A stretch of 64,000 nucleotides of DNA from Pseudomonadota bacterium (GTDB taxonomy: Bacteria; Desulfobacterota; Desulfobacteria; Desulfobacterales; RPRI01), in contig JAHITX010000123.1 of the NCBI GenBank assembly GCA_018817425.1, positions 1 to 64,000 of the forward strand, in the 5' to 3' direction. The notes beneath the pieces were generated by a model. It was given only the letters and a program-made list of their open reading frames with translations. It was not told the origin of the DNA and did not search any database. Shown here in pieces: positions 28,030 to 36,997 of this stretch. How positions within the stretch are numbered: position 1 is the stretch's first letter; each line of letters starts with the position of its first letter. The position numbers were made by a program, and so were the translations under genes.

Positions 28030-28694
28030 TTACAGCGGAACCTAAACCCCTGGAGGAAATCATTGAATATATCCGGCCTTTTCAGAAAATTCTGCTGGTC
28101 GGATGCAACGAGTGCGTAACGGTTTGTTCTGCCGGTGGTCGCAAGGAAGTCGGCATACTGTCCTCATTGTTGCAGATGTCATTTCTCAAGCAGGGAAAAA
28201 ATTTGCAGATTCGGGAGCACACCCTGGAACGTCAGTGTGATCCGGAATATATTGAAGAACTTACGCCTATGATCGATGGTGTGGATGCCATAATGTCCAT
28301 GGCCTGCGGGTGCGGTGTACAAGAGATAAGCCGCCGGTTTAAGGATAAACCGGTGTTTCCCGCGATCAACACAAAATTTATGGGCGCATCGGAACGGCAG
28401 GGAGTGTGGGCCGAACGGTGCCAGGGATGTGGTGACTGCCTGCTGGGCATTACCGGAGGCATCTGTCCGATCAGCAGGTGTTCAAAGCAGTTGATGAACG
28501 GTCCCTGCGGCGGTTCCACGACCGGGAAATGTGAAATCAGCCCGGACGTTGACTGTGCCTGGCAGTTGATCTGGGATCGGCTCAAGGCGCTGGGATTGGA
28601 AGACCGGTATGAACGGATCATCCCGGCCAAGGATTGGAGACCTGGACGGGGCGCCGGCCCCCGCAAAATTATCAGAGAGGATTTGGCAGAATGA
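28026..28694 (+). CDS. metV: MetV-like methylene-THF reductase subunit
   Basis: A 222-residue cysteine-rich protein matching the MTHFR C-terminal (MetV) family. It has LLVGCNECVTVCSAGGRKEV, MACGCGVQE, CQGCGDCLLGITGGICPISR and the signature CSKQLMNGPCGGSTTGKCE. In acetogens MetV couples MetF to HdrA/MvhD-type electron carriers through Fe-S and Zn centres. It overlaps both neighbours by four bases (ATGA). Together with metF and mvhD this indicates an NADH-independent, Hdr-linked methylene-tetrahydrofolate reductase of the Wood-Ljungdahl pathway. Confidence 0.9.
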   Translation: MITAEPKPLEEIIEYIRPFQKILLVGCNECVTVCSAGGRKEVGILSSLLQMSFLKQGKNLQIREHTLERQCDPEYIEELTPMIDGVDAIMSMACGCGVQEISRRFKDKPVFPAINTKFMGASERQGVWAERCQGCGDCLLGITGGICPISRCSKQLMNGPCGGSTTGKCEISPDVDCAWQLIWDRLKALGLEDRYERIIPAKDWRPGRGAGPRKIIREDLAE

Positions 28695-29620
28695 AAACCG
28701 AAAGCGTACTCGAAAAAGTTTTAAAATCCGGCAATCTTGCAGTAACATCGGAATGCGGCCCACCGCGGGGAGCAGTGCCGGAAAAGGTCCGACAAAAAGC
28801 CGAATTACTAAGAGGTTATGTCGATGCGGTCAATGTCACGGATAATCAAACCGCCATGGTTCGCATGTCCAGCTTTGCAGCCGGTGTTATTTTACGGCAG
28901 ATGGGTCTTCACCCGATTCTTCAGATGGTTACGCGTGATCGAAACCGGCTGGCTATGCAATCCGATATTATCGGAGCGTATTCCCATGACATCAATAACA
29001 TGATTTGCCTTTCCGGTGATCATCCGAAATTTGGCGATCATCCCATGGCTGCAAGCGTTCATGACATCGACTCCATCCAGTTTGTACAGATGGTGAAAAA
29101 AATGCGGGATGAAGGAAAATTCCAGGGCGGTGCGGATATTGAAAATGCACCAAAAATGTTTATAGGTGCGGCTGCTAATCCCTTTGCCGACCCTTTTGAA
29201 CTCCGGGTTGCCCGTCTGGCCAAAAAAGTGGCTGCCGGTGCAGATTTTATTCAGACCCAGTGCATTTATAATCTGGACAAGTTTGAGAAATGGATGGAAG
29301 GGGTTCGAAGCCGCGGCCTCCACGAAAAAACTTATATTCTGGCCGGTGTTACTCCTATTAAAACTGTAGGTATGGCCCGGTATATGAAAAACAAAGTGCC
29401 GGGCATGGATGTTCCTCAGGAAGTAGTGGACCGCATGGCCGGTGTTCCCAAGGAAAAACAGGCTGAAGAAGGCATTAAAATCTGTGTGGAAACCATCGAA
29501 CGCCTTAAACAGGTCAAAGGTGTCGCAGGATTTCATATCATGGCTATCGAATGGGAGCAGAAAGTGCCGGAAATTGTGGAACGGGCAGGGCTTTATCCCC
29601 GCCCGGATATTGGGGTTTAA
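28691..29620 (+). CDS. metF: Methylene-tetrahydrofolate reductase MetF
   Basis: A 309-residue MetF flavoprotein (5,10-methylene-THF to 5-methyl-THF). The start at 28691 is used because it overlaps the metV stop as ATGA; an upstream in-frame start would run through metV. Diagnostic segments are SECGPPRG near the N-terminus, NVTDNQTAMVRMSSFAAGVI, MVTRDRNRLAMQSDIIGA, LSGDHPKFGDHP, GADFIQTQCIYNLDKFEKW and AGVTPIKT. It closes the tightly packed tusA-like/metF/hdrA/mvhD/metV/metF operon. Confidence 0.93.
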   Translation: MKTESVLEKVLKSGNLAVTSECGPPRGAVPEKVRQKAELLRGYVDAVNVTDNQTAMVRMSSFAAGVILRQMGLHPILQMVTRDRNRLAMQSDIIGAYSHDINNMICLSGDHPKFGDHPMAASVHDIDSIQFVQMVKKMRDEGKFQGGADIENAPKMFIGAAANPFADPFELRVARLAKKVAAGADFIQTQCIYNLDKFEKWMEGVRSRGLHEKTYILAGVTPIKTVGMARYMKNKVPGMDVPQEVVDRMAGVPKEKQAEEGIKICVETIERLKQVKGVAGFHIMAIEWEQKVPEIVERAGLYPRPDIGV

Positions 29621-29624
29621 GAAG

Positions 29625-29653
29625 TATCCGAACTTCAAACAAAGTTACGGATA
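29625..29653 (+). terminator. Possible terminator after metF
   Basis: TATCCGAAC and GTTACGGATA can pair with one bulged base across a ten-base loop. A T-rich stretch (ATCATATCTTTTTAATA) begins some 15 bases later. The stem is weak and the T-run distant, so read-through into the downstream signalling operon is likely. Confidence 0.35.
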
Positions 29654-29713
29654 ATTGAAAATCATATCTTTTTAATACTGTTTAACATTGGATTATAAAA
29701 CGGAGATAAAAAC

Positions 29714-30100
29714 ATGAGTGACAAAAAACTTATTCTTGTAGTGGACGATGATCCGGATCTGGTCGAATCCCTGGCTATGAAGCTGGAAAGCGAAAATTTC
29801 CGGGTGGCAAAAGCCTATGATGGTGTGGAAGCAATGGATCAGATCAAAAAAGATCGGCCGGCTTTAATCATTCTCGATGTCATGATGCCGAGAAAAACCG
29901 GTTATCAACTTTGCGAAGAGCTGAAGAAATCCGAAGAAACCAAAGGCATTGTTATCCTTCTGCTTACCGCAGTGGCTGAGGCTGTGACTTCCACCAGCTA
30001 TACCCACTGGGAAGGTAAAAGCACACTGGCTGATGACTATATCCCAAAACCGGTCGATCTGGAAAAGCTGATGGAAATTGTCAGGGATTATCTTTCTTAA
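29714..30100 (+). CDS. Single-domain response regulator
   Basis: A 128-residue stand-alone receiver with LVVDDDPDLVES, the phospho-acceptor in LIILDVMMPRKTGYQLCEEL, and the IPKPVDLEKL lysine motif. It has an unusual insertion between the switch Thr/Ala and the final Lys (EAVTSTSYTHWEGKSTLAD). It starts a signalling operon with two ACT-like proteins and two kinases, directly after the Hdr/Met operon. Confidence 0.9.
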   Translation: MSDKKLILVVDDDPDLVESLAMKLESENFRVAKAYDGVEAMDQIKKDRPALIILDVMMPRKTGYQLCEELKKSEETKGIVILLLTAVAEAVTSTSYTHWEGKSTLADDYIPKPVDLEKLMEIVRDYLS

Positions 30101-30103
30101 GCA

Positions 30104-30604
30104 ATGAATCCGACCCTATCCAAATTGCCCATTGGCGGCCTTAAACTGAGTTCGGAGCTGGTCCAGATTCGTCTGCTTCCGAACTCTGATTTTTCCGTAA
30201 ATGAGATGTTCAGCCGTCTGGCTGAACATAAGATCAATGTAACGATTGTGTCCCTGGATGCCACGGATGATCAACTGACGGGAATCGGCTGTATTTTAGC
30301 CGAAGACCGTGCGCTGGCCGAACGCGCGCTTTTGCCGCTTGCAGCCGCCATCGACATGCTTTCACCGGTCGGTGCGATAACAATTTTCCCTCATCAGTCC
30401 AGGCTTTTGCTCATCGAAAAAATCTTATCTGCCATGGTTCAGGATGGATTGCCGGTTTATGGCATCGCATCCTCCCATTCGGCTCTGACACTAACCACCG
30501 ATTACCGCCAGCTCGACAATGCGGTTTCCGCTGTTAGCCGTATTGTATCGCTGCCGGAAAACCATGCGCCGTTTCGGCCTGAATTCAGGGTAAAGCAAAT
30601 CTGA
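30104..30604 (+). CDS. ACT-domain-like protein, first of a pair
   Basis: A 166-residue protein starting three bases after the receiver stop. The sequence VQIRLLPNSDFSVNEMFSRL, then HKINVTIVSLDATD and a later LPVYGIASSHSALTLTT segment resemble the paired ACT folds at the C-terminus of aspartokinases. No catalytic domain is present, so it is a candidate small-molecule (amino-acid-type) binding regulator. It overlaps the next ACT-like gene by one base. The family assignment rests on pattern resemblance. Confidence 0.6.
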   Translation: MNPTLSKLPIGGLKLSSELVQIRLLPNSDFSVNEMFSRLAEHKINVTIVSLDATDDQLTGIGCILAEDRALAERALLPLAAAIDMLSPVGAITIFPHQSRLLLIEKILSAMVQDGLPVYGIASSHSALTLTTDYRQLDNAVSAVSRIVSLPENHAPFRPEFRVKQI

Positions 30605-31170
30605 TGGAAACTTTTGCAGTTTACTGGGAACCCATTATAAAGACTTACGATATAACCGAACGCACCGGACTGAGTTTGATCTCTTTCGATTTGGAATTTA
30701 ACCGGATCTGTGATAAAGAGAGCTGGCTGACTAAAATCGCATCCAGGTTAGATGGTTCGCTGATATTGATTTTTTCAAGACCGGCATTGCCGTCAGGTCT
30801 TCGTCTTCATCTGCTTTTTGATAGATCCCTTAAAAGGGTTGAGAAAATTAACTCGGTTGAGGATAAAATGCAGACTGCTCAATCTATGGATATAAATCTT
30901 GATAATTCTGACGGTGTCTTTTCAGGACTGCGGATTGATAATCCGGTGGAACTAGTTTATTTTCAGGGCCCGCATTACGGGGACCGCTACGGCATTGTGA
31001 ATGCGGCAATAACAGTTCTGGCTGAACGCAAAGTGCCTCTTATTGCCGCTGTCTGCACCGGTGCATCGGTATATCTGATCACCCCCGCAGGAAAGGCACG
31101 CGAAGCCAAAAATGCCCTCGGACAAGCGTTCAGCACACCAAAAACCGGCAAAAGTGAACCCAAAAAGTGA
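30604..31170 (+). CDS. ACT-domain-like protein, second of a pair
   Basis: A 188-residue protein whose C-terminal part (YFQGPHYGDRYGIVNAAITV, then PLIAAVCTGASVYLITPAGK) matches the aspartokinase-type ACT pattern of a G-D-R-x-G-I turn followed by a helix and an I-s-T-G-A-S strand. The N-terminal half (about 1-110) is unrecognised. It overlaps the preceding ACT-like gene and the following kinase (GTGA), so the two ACT proteins are probably made stoichiometrically with the kinase and may sense a metabolite for it. Confidence 0.6.
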   Translation: METFAVYWEPIIKTYDITERTGLSLISFDLEFNRICDKESWLTKIASRLDGSLILIFSRPALPSGLRLHLLFDRSLKRVEKINSVEDKMQTAQSMDINLDNSDGVFSGLRIDNPVELVYFQGPHYGDRYGIVNAAITVLAERKVPLIAAVCTGASVYLITPAGKAREAKNALGQAFSTPKTGKSEPKK

Positions 31171-32678
31171 ATTTGAAACTGCCACAGAAAATTGACTGGA
31201 GACCACGGGTCTTTGACTCACTGTCTTTCCCTACCCTGATTATGGACTGTAACGGCACTGTTGTATCAGTCAATCAGAAACTGCTTGAAAAATATCATAT
31301 TTTAAAATCCCAAGTCGTTGGAAAATCCTGCAAGGAAATTTTTCGCAATTTATTTGATGATCCTGATCTTCCTTGCCACCAGGAAACGTGCCCCCTGGAT
31401 AAAACCATTGCCGAGGGTGTGGGCCACTCCGTTTTGAGACAGATTGAGAGGCAAAATGGTAGCAAGTATTGGGAGGATCGGGTCTTTTCCCCCATTCTGG
31501 ACGATGCCGGAAATGTTATATATGTGATAGAGTCGATTCGGGATGTGACCCGGACCAAGGCGCTGGAAAATGTTCTACACGACATTCGGGTATTCATGAA
31601 CCGGCTCGTTCAAAGCTCAGCCAGTGCGATATTGTCTGCGGACCGGTCTGGACGTATTCTGCTGATGAATGAAGCTGCTGAGGAACTGTTCGGCTATGAC
31701 TTCGATCATACCGCAAATATCAGCGTCGTCGATTTGTACCCTCAGGGAGTAGCCCGGGAAATTATGAAGAAACTGCGGGATGATGATTACGGGGGACGCG
31801 GAAAACTCCCGGCAACCCATGTCCACATCCTGACAGCCAGGGGAGAAGCTGTTCCTGTGGAAATGACCGGGGCAATTATTTATGAAGGAGACAATACTGA
31901 AACAGCGACCATGGGGATTTACAATGATATCCGGGAACGATTGGCCCTGCAGGACGCCCAGTCCCAGTTGGATCAATCCGAAAAAATGGCGTCTCTGGGC
32001 AGGCTGGCGGCCGGGGTTGCGCATGAAATCAACAACCCTTTAACCGGCATCCTGATGTACGGCAACCTGATGAAGGAAAAGATGGAACCGGATCACCCGT
32101 TACAGTCAAACATCACCTATATTCTGGAGGACGCGGAACGATGCCGGGAGATCGTGAAGAATCTTTTGGCCTACAGCCGTCAATCCGGTACATCGCAGGA
32201 ACGTTTTTCAATAAATGTCATGGTAGAAGAAAGCCTTCGCCTGATTCGGGATCAAAGCCTGTTTATGAATCTCACTACTCAAAAAGAGTTTTCTGATGAG
32301 TGTATGATGGTTAAGGCGGACCAGAACAAAATGTGCCAGGTTGTTATAAATCTTGTAATAAACGCTATTGATGCCATGAATCCAAACGGAACTCTGACGC
32401 TGAAAACATACCGAAGTGACGATCAGAAAAGAGCATGCCTGGAAATAACAGATACCGGGTGCGGCATTCCGGCTGAAGATCGTTTACGGATATTTGATCC
32501 GTTTTTTACGACCAAAGACCCTGGTAAGGGAACCGGTTTGGGACTGAGCACCGCGTATGGCATTATTAAAGACAACAAAGGTGACATCGTCATCAAAGAA
32601 ACCGGTCCCGGAGGAACTACCTTTCTGGTGGAGTTGCCGCTGGACACGGATTCAATGGAATTGATGTCGATTGGATAA
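31167..32678 (+). CDS. PAS-PAS histidine kinase
   Basis: A 503-residue cytoplasmic kinase starting with GTG in a GTGA overlap with the previous stop. The first PAS domain (about 15-130) carries a Cys pair in DLPCHQETCPLDKTI, a second PAS spans about 145-265, HisKA reads GRLAAGVAHEINNPLTGILM, and the HATPase has NLVINAIDAMNPNG, DTGCGIPAED and GKGTGLGLSTAYGI. With no receiver of its own, it likely signals through the receiver at the head of this operon or the REC-kinase that follows. The DLPCxxxxCP motif resembles that in the PAS domain of the kinase at 20189-21655. Confidence 0.9.
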   Translation: MNLKLPQKIDWRPRVFDSLSFPTLIMDCNGTVVSVNQKLLEKYHILKSQVVGKSCKEIFRNLFDDPDLPCHQETCPLDKTIAEGVGHSVLRQIERQNGSKYWEDRVFSPILDDAGNVIYVIESIRDVTRTKALENVLHDIRVFMNRLVQSSASAILSADRSGRILLMNEAAEELFGYDFDHTANISVVDLYPQGVAREIMKKLRDDDYGGRGKLPATHVHILTARGEAVPVEMTGAIIYEGDNTETATMGIYNDIRERLALQDAQSQLDQSEKMASLGRLAAGVAHEINNPLTGILMYGNLMKEKMEPDHPLQSNITYILEDAERCREIVKNLLAYSRQSGTSQERFSINVMVEESLRLIRDQSLFMNLTTQKEFSDECMMVKADQNKMCQVVINLVINAIDAMNPNGTLTLKTYRSDDQKRACLEITDTGCGIPAEDRLRIFDPFFTTKDPGKGTGLGLSTAYGIIKDNKGDIVIKETGPGGTTFLVELPLDTDSMELMSIG

Positions 32679-32702
32679 AAAGTAGAAAGCATAAGGATTG
32701 GA

Positions 32703-34178
32703 ATGACAACTGAAGCACTAGTTCAAACAAATTATACACCCGGAATCCTGGTTGTGGATGACGAGGTCAGAATCCGGGATGCATGCAAGCTGGTTCTGGA
32801 AGATTGTGGGTACGGAGTATGTGTTGCTGCTACCGGTGCAGAAGGTCTTGAATTGATACGGGACCGACATTTCGATATAATTCTTCTGGATCTGATGATG
32901 CCGGAGATGTCCGGCTTTGATGTATTGGCCAAGGTTAAGGCTTTACATCCGGACACCGTGATAATTGTAATTACCGGATATGCAACGCTGGAGCACTCGC
33001 TTGATGCCATGAAAAAAGGGGCGTTTGATTTTATCCCTAAACCTTTTACTCCGGAACATCTTCGTGCCACCATTGCCAAAGCTATCTATTATACACAAAC
33101 TCTTCGTGATATTTCAGATTCCCGTTCACGGCTTCGAACCCTTGTGAACCGGATTTCGGACGGCGTGATGTGCACCAATCACGAGCATCAGGTTGTGCTG
33201 GCCAATCCGGCATTTTTACGGATGGTTGGATGCGCTGCCGAATCGGTGATCGGGAGGTGTACGAACGAATTCATCAACATTTCAAGGATTCGGGAGATGA
33301 TTCAGGAAACGCTTAACATGAACGATTCAAAATCCATGGAATTGGCAGAAGAAATCCCGGTTTATGGTGATAGAAAGTCCGAAGAGATGATCCTGAATGT
33401 CCGGTGCGCCCCATTTCGGGATCGCACCGGCAGAAACATAGGCGTCATTACCGTACTGCACGACATCACCACGCTCAAAAAAATGGACCGTATGAAATCG
33501 GAATTTGTGTCCATGGTGAGCCATGAGATTAGAAGCCCGATGAACTCGGTATTGATGCAGATTCAGGTCATTCTGGACGGACTGGCAGGGGAACTGACCG
33601 AAAAGCAGCGGGACATTTTAACACGGGCTCATATGAAAATTGAAAACCTATCCAATATGACAACCGAACTGCTTGACCTGGCGCGGATCGAGTCCGGCTT
33701 GATCACCCTGGAGCGGGAGTCCGTTGGTATGGCAGACGTTATCCGGGATCAGATCACTTTTTATCTCCCCTTGGCTGCATCCGCATCCATCGAGATGGAT
33801 ATAGATATTCCTGAAGAGCTGCCGCCTGTACTGGCGAACCGTCGGAACATGGAAGAAGTTCTGTCCAACCTTATTACAAATGCGATTAAGTACAGCCCCG
33901 GCGGCTGTCGGATCACGGTTTCAGCATCTATCGCCAACGACTATCTGCATATTCGGGTAAAAGACACCGGCATGGGTATCAGCGCTGAAGATCAACACCG
34001 GATTTTTGATCGGTTTTACAGAGTAAAAGATAAAAAAACCAGGTATATTAACGGCACAGGTCTGGGCCTGGTAATCGTCAAAAGTATTTTGGAATCCCAC
34101 CAGGGTCGTATCAAAATCGAAAGTCAGGAAGGAGAAGGCAGCACTTTTTCTGTTTTTCTGCCGATTCTGACCGGCTGA
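32703..34178 (+). CDS. REC-PAS histidine kinase
   Basis: A 491-residue protein with an N-terminal receiver (about 14-130; ILVVDDEVRIRDACKLVLED, IILLDLMMPEMSG, IPKPFTPEHL), a PAS domain (about 140-255), HisKA (FVSMVSHEIRSPMNSVLMQI) and HATPase (NLITNAIKYSPGG, DTGMGISAEDQ, GTGLGLVIVKSILE). It begins 24 bases after the upstream kinase, and its receiver is a likely phosphate acceptor from that kinase. It is the last gene of the receiver/ACT/ACT/kinase/kinase operon. Confidence 0.9.
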   Translation: MTTEALVQTNYTPGILVVDDEVRIRDACKLVLEDCGYGVCVAATGAEGLELIRDRHFDIILLDLMMPEMSGFDVLAKVKALHPDTVIIVITGYATLEHSLDAMKKGAFDFIPKPFTPEHLRATIAKAIYYTQTLRDISDSRSRLRTLVNRISDGVMCTNHEHQVVLANPAFLRMVGCAAESVIGRCTNEFINISRIREMIQETLNMNDSKSMELAEEIPVYGDRKSEEMILNVRCAPFRDRTGRNIGVITVLHDITTLKKMDRMKSEFVSMVSHEIRSPMNSVLMQIQVILDGLAGELTEKQRDILTRAHMKIENLSNMTTELLDLARIESGLITLERESVGMADVIRDQITFYLPLAASASIEMDIDIPEELPPVLANRRNMEEVLSNLITNAIKYSPGGCRITVSASIANDYLHIRVKDTGMGISAEDQHRIFDRFYRVKDKKTRYINGTGLGLVIVKSILESHQGRIKIESQEGEGSTFSVFLPILTG

Positions 34179-34237
34179 TCTTTCTGCCATGATCAGTGGC
34201 ATCGGGGGTGTTTTTTAAAATAACTGTTCCGATGTCA

Positions 34238-34266
34238 TTGACTTAAGGCAAATTTTCCCCTTATAT
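34238..34266 (+). promoter_or_regulatory. Putative sigma-70 promoter of the hmc-type operon
   Basis: TTGACT and TTATAT are separated by 17 bases, a good match in sequence and spacing to a housekeeping promoter. The predicted start near 34273 leaves an 80-base leader before hmcA. It is the only convincing promoter pattern seen between the signalling operon and the cytochrome operon. Confidence 0.5.
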
Positions 34267-34354
34267 TGTCTTTTGGTAAAGGCTCATGTTTTAGTTGTTA
34301 ATTTACATATTGTTTGAATTATTTAAAACTAATATTTTTAAGGAGTGGCGGAAT

Positions 34355-35941
34355 ATGAATAAGGGGAAATATCTGCTGGGTTTTGTCTGTATTTTAGCGG
34401 TTTCCATTGTTTTTATATACAGCACCCGCATCCTTGGGTCAGGGCAGATTTCAGATGTTTCATCCCGGTCAAGGTCAGATGTAATTCAAATCGATAAAAT
34501 GACTGCTTTTGGCAGACTTGAAAAACCGCCTGTTGAATTTCTTCACAACGCTCATACCGAAGCCCTGGCCAAAAAGAAAATGGATTGTACAGCCTGCCAT
34601 TTAACCGATAATGACCGGATTTTTCTCAAATTTAAGCGAATCAAGGATACTGACAGGATAGAGGTGATGAATATTTATCATAAAGGATGCATTTCCTGTC
34701 ATGGAGAAATGAAAGCAGCAGGGGAGAAAGCCGGGCCGGTTGAATGCGATGGCTGCCATAAGGAAAAAACACTATATTCATCTTCCGGACAGCCGATGGG
34801 CTTTGATAAATCCCTTCATTTCCGTCATTCGGAGGTGCAGGATAAAAAATGCGAACGGTGCCATCATGAATATGACGAAAAGGCAAAAAAACTTTTTTAT
34901 GCAAAAGGTAAAGAAGGAACTTGCCGGTATTGCCATCAGACTGAAACAAAAGATAATTTGATTTCAATGCGCCTGGCTTCACATATTGCCTGCATAGATT
35001 GCCACAGGAAAAATCTTTCCAAAAAGATAGCTGCCGGTCCTGTAAACTGTTTGGGGTGCCATGATCGTGAAGCACAACAAAAAATTAAAAAAATATCTCC
35101 GGTTCCTCGAATGGATATGAAACAGCCTGATATTGCTTTGCTCAAGACCGCCAAAAAAGGCAGCGGTGTCGATACCATGAGCTTAAACAGGATGAATTTT
35201 GTTCCTTTTGATCATAAGGCTCATGAGTCCTATAACGATTCCTGCAGGATCTGTCATCATGAAAGCCTCAAGCCGTGTAATGAATGCCATACTCTTGCCG
35301 GAATAAAAGAGGGCAAAGAGGTAAATCTTGAAAAAGCCATGCACCAGGTTAACACAGGCAGAAGCTGTCAGGGTTGCCATGTTTTAAAGCAGGATGATGA
35401 AAACTGTGCAGGTTGCCATGCCTTCATGGGAAAGACAAGCAGGACAGAAGATGAGTTATGCCTTCAGTGTCATATGGTACCGGTGTCTGAAAAGAAAAAA
35501 TTATTAAAACCGGACGACGAAAAAATGTTGGCAACTGCAAAGCTACTTTCAAGAACCCCTGTTACCGGCACTTATAATGAAAACGATATTCCGGAAAAAG
35601 TTATTATAAAGAATCTTTCCAACAAGTATGAGGCGGTTGATTTTCCGCATCGCAAGATTATTAATACTCTTGTAAGCAATATCAAAGATAACAAACTTGC
35701 AGGATATTTTCACAGCCAGGAAGGAACAATTTGCCAGGGATGTCATCATAACAGCCCTGTTTCCAAGAAGCCGCCTCAATGCGGAAATTGTCATGGCAAA
35801 GCCTTTGATGAAAAGAATCCATTAAAACCCGGAATAATGGGTGCATATCATCTGCAGTGCATAGGTTGCCATAAAGAGATGGATATCAAAAAACCTGCCG
35901 GGTGTACTGATTGTCATAAAAAAATTAAAGATAAAATGTAA
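34355..35941 (+). CDS. hmcA: HmcA-type 16-heme cytochrome c
   Basis: A 528-residue membrane-anchored multiheme cytochrome. The start at 34355 is used because AAGGAG lies upstream and the protein then opens with a signal/anchor helix (YLLGFVCILAVSIVFIYS); an ORF extension to 34295 lacks this support. Sixteen CxxCH motifs can be counted, several as CxxCHH (CERCHH, CRICHH, CQGCHH), the same number as HmcA of Desulfovibrio. HmcA sits on the periplasmic side and exchanges electrons with small type I cytochromes c3 and the membrane Hmc subunits. It is followed by hmcB, hmcC and hmcD homologues in the classical order. Confidence 0.92.
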   Translation: MNKGKYLLGFVCILAVSIVFIYSTRILGSGQISDVSSRSRSDVIQIDKMTAFGRLEKPPVEFLHNAHTEALAKKKMDCTACHLTDNDRIFLKFKRIKDTDRIEVMNIYHKGCISCHGEMKAAGEKAGPVECDGCHKEKTLYSSSGQPMGFDKSLHFRHSEVQDKKCERCHHEYDEKAKKLFYAKGKEGTCRYCHQTETKDNLISMRLASHIACIDCHRKNLSKKIAAGPVNCLGCHDREAQQKIKKISPVPRMDMKQPDIALLKTAKKGSGVDTMSLNRMNFVPFDHKAHESYNDSCRICHHESLKPCNECHTLAGIKEGKEVNLEKAMHQVNTGRSCQGCHVLKQDDENCAGCHAFMGKTSRTEDELCLQCHMVPVSEKKKLLKPDDEKMLATAKLLSRTPVTGTYNENDIPEKVIIKNLSNKYEAVDFPHRKIINTLVSNIKDNKLAGYFHSQEGTICQGCHHNSPVSKKPPQCGNCHGKAFDEKNPLKPGIMGAYHLQCIGCHKEMDIKKPAGCTDCHKKIKDKM

Positions 35942-35956
35942 GTTGAGGTGTTTAAT

Positions 35957-36997
35957 ATGTCGATATCACGAAGGAAGTTTCTGGGCTGGATTGGTGCGGC
36001 AGGTATAGGTTCTACTGTGGGCAAATCGGCTCTTGCTTCCGGCAATAAACATTTTGAGGGCTATCCCGGGAGTTTCGGTGTGTTGCATGACATTAGCCGA
36101 TGTGTCGGATGCCGGAGTTGCGAGGCGGCCTGCAACAAGGTAAATGATCTTCCTGTTCCCGATAAAGCATTTACGGATATTAGCGTTTTGGATGAAAAAA
36201 GGAGAACAACCTCAAAGGCATACACAGTGGTTAATAGATATGATGTTGCTGGTAAAAAAGAACCGGTTTTCAGAAAAAATCAGTGTAATCATTGCCTTGA
36301 GCCTGCCTGTGCATCCGTATGTTTTGTCAGGGCTTTCAAAAAAACGCCAACAGGCGCTGTTACCTATGATCCCAACGTGTGCGTGGGATGCCGTTATTGC
36401 ATGATAGCCTGCCCTTTTGAGATTCCGGCATATGAATACAATAAAGCGCTTGAGCCGCGTGTAATGAAATGCACCATGTGCTATCCCAGGATATCCAAGG
36501 GGCAACTTCCCGGATGTGTCGAAGCCTGTCCGGTTGAAGCACTGACTTTTGGGAAACGGGAGGATTTGCTTATGATAGCGCGTGAACGTATCCGAAAATA
36601 CCCGGACAGATATATTAATCATATATATGGCGAGACCGAAATGGGTGGCACAAACTGGCTGTATATTTCAGGCGTAGCCTTTTCAGATATCGGGATGCGT
36701 GAAGACCTCGGTGTTACGCCTGCTCCCGAGTTGACTTCCGGAGCTCTTGCGGCTGTTCCTGTTGTTGCCGGCTTATGGCCTGTGCTTTTGATGGGAATAT
36801 ACGCCATATCAAAACGCAAAGAAAGTATTTCGCAGCAGGAGATTGAAGATGCCGTCCGGGCTGTTTCGGATAAGGCTGATTCAGAACTGGCCCAAGCCCT
36901 GGCAAAGGCTCGGAAAGAACAAGAGGCTGCCGTTAGAAAAGAGGTCAGGAAAGCTCTTGAAGAGGCTGCCCGGTCCCGAGACAAGGAGGATATCTGA
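35957..36997 (+). CDS. hmcB: HmcB-type periplasmic ferredoxin subunit
   Basis: A 346-residue protein with a Tat signal ([20 protein letters not shown]) and ferredoxin-type cysteine motifs: [37 protein letters not shown] and [16 protein letters not shown]. That gives four [4Fe-4S] sites of the DmsB/HmcB type. A hydrophobic helix ([19 protein letters not shown]) follows near residue 260-280, then a charged, coiled-coil-like tail. The ATG at 35957 is used because TTGAGGTG lies upstream; a GTG three codons earlier overlaps that ribosome site. Its stop overlaps the hmcC start (TGATG). It passes electrons between the cytochrome and the NrfD-type subunit. Confidence 0.9.
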   Translation: MSISRRKFLGWIGAAGIGSTVGKSALASGNKHFEGYPGSFGVLHDISRCVGCRSCEAACNKVNDLPVPDKAFTDISVLDEKRRTTSKAYTVVNRYDVAGKKEPVFRKNQCNHCLEPACASVCFVRAFKKTPTGAVTYDPNVCVGCRYCMIACPFEIPAYEYNKALEPRVMKCTMCYPRISKGQLPGCVEACPVEALTFGKREDLLMIARERIRKYPDRYINHIYGETEMGGTNWLYISGVAFSDIGMREDLGVTPAPELTSGALAAVPVVAGLWPVLLMGIYAISKRKESISQQEIEDAVRAVSDKADSELAQALAKARKEQEAAVRKEVRKALEEAARSRDKEDI

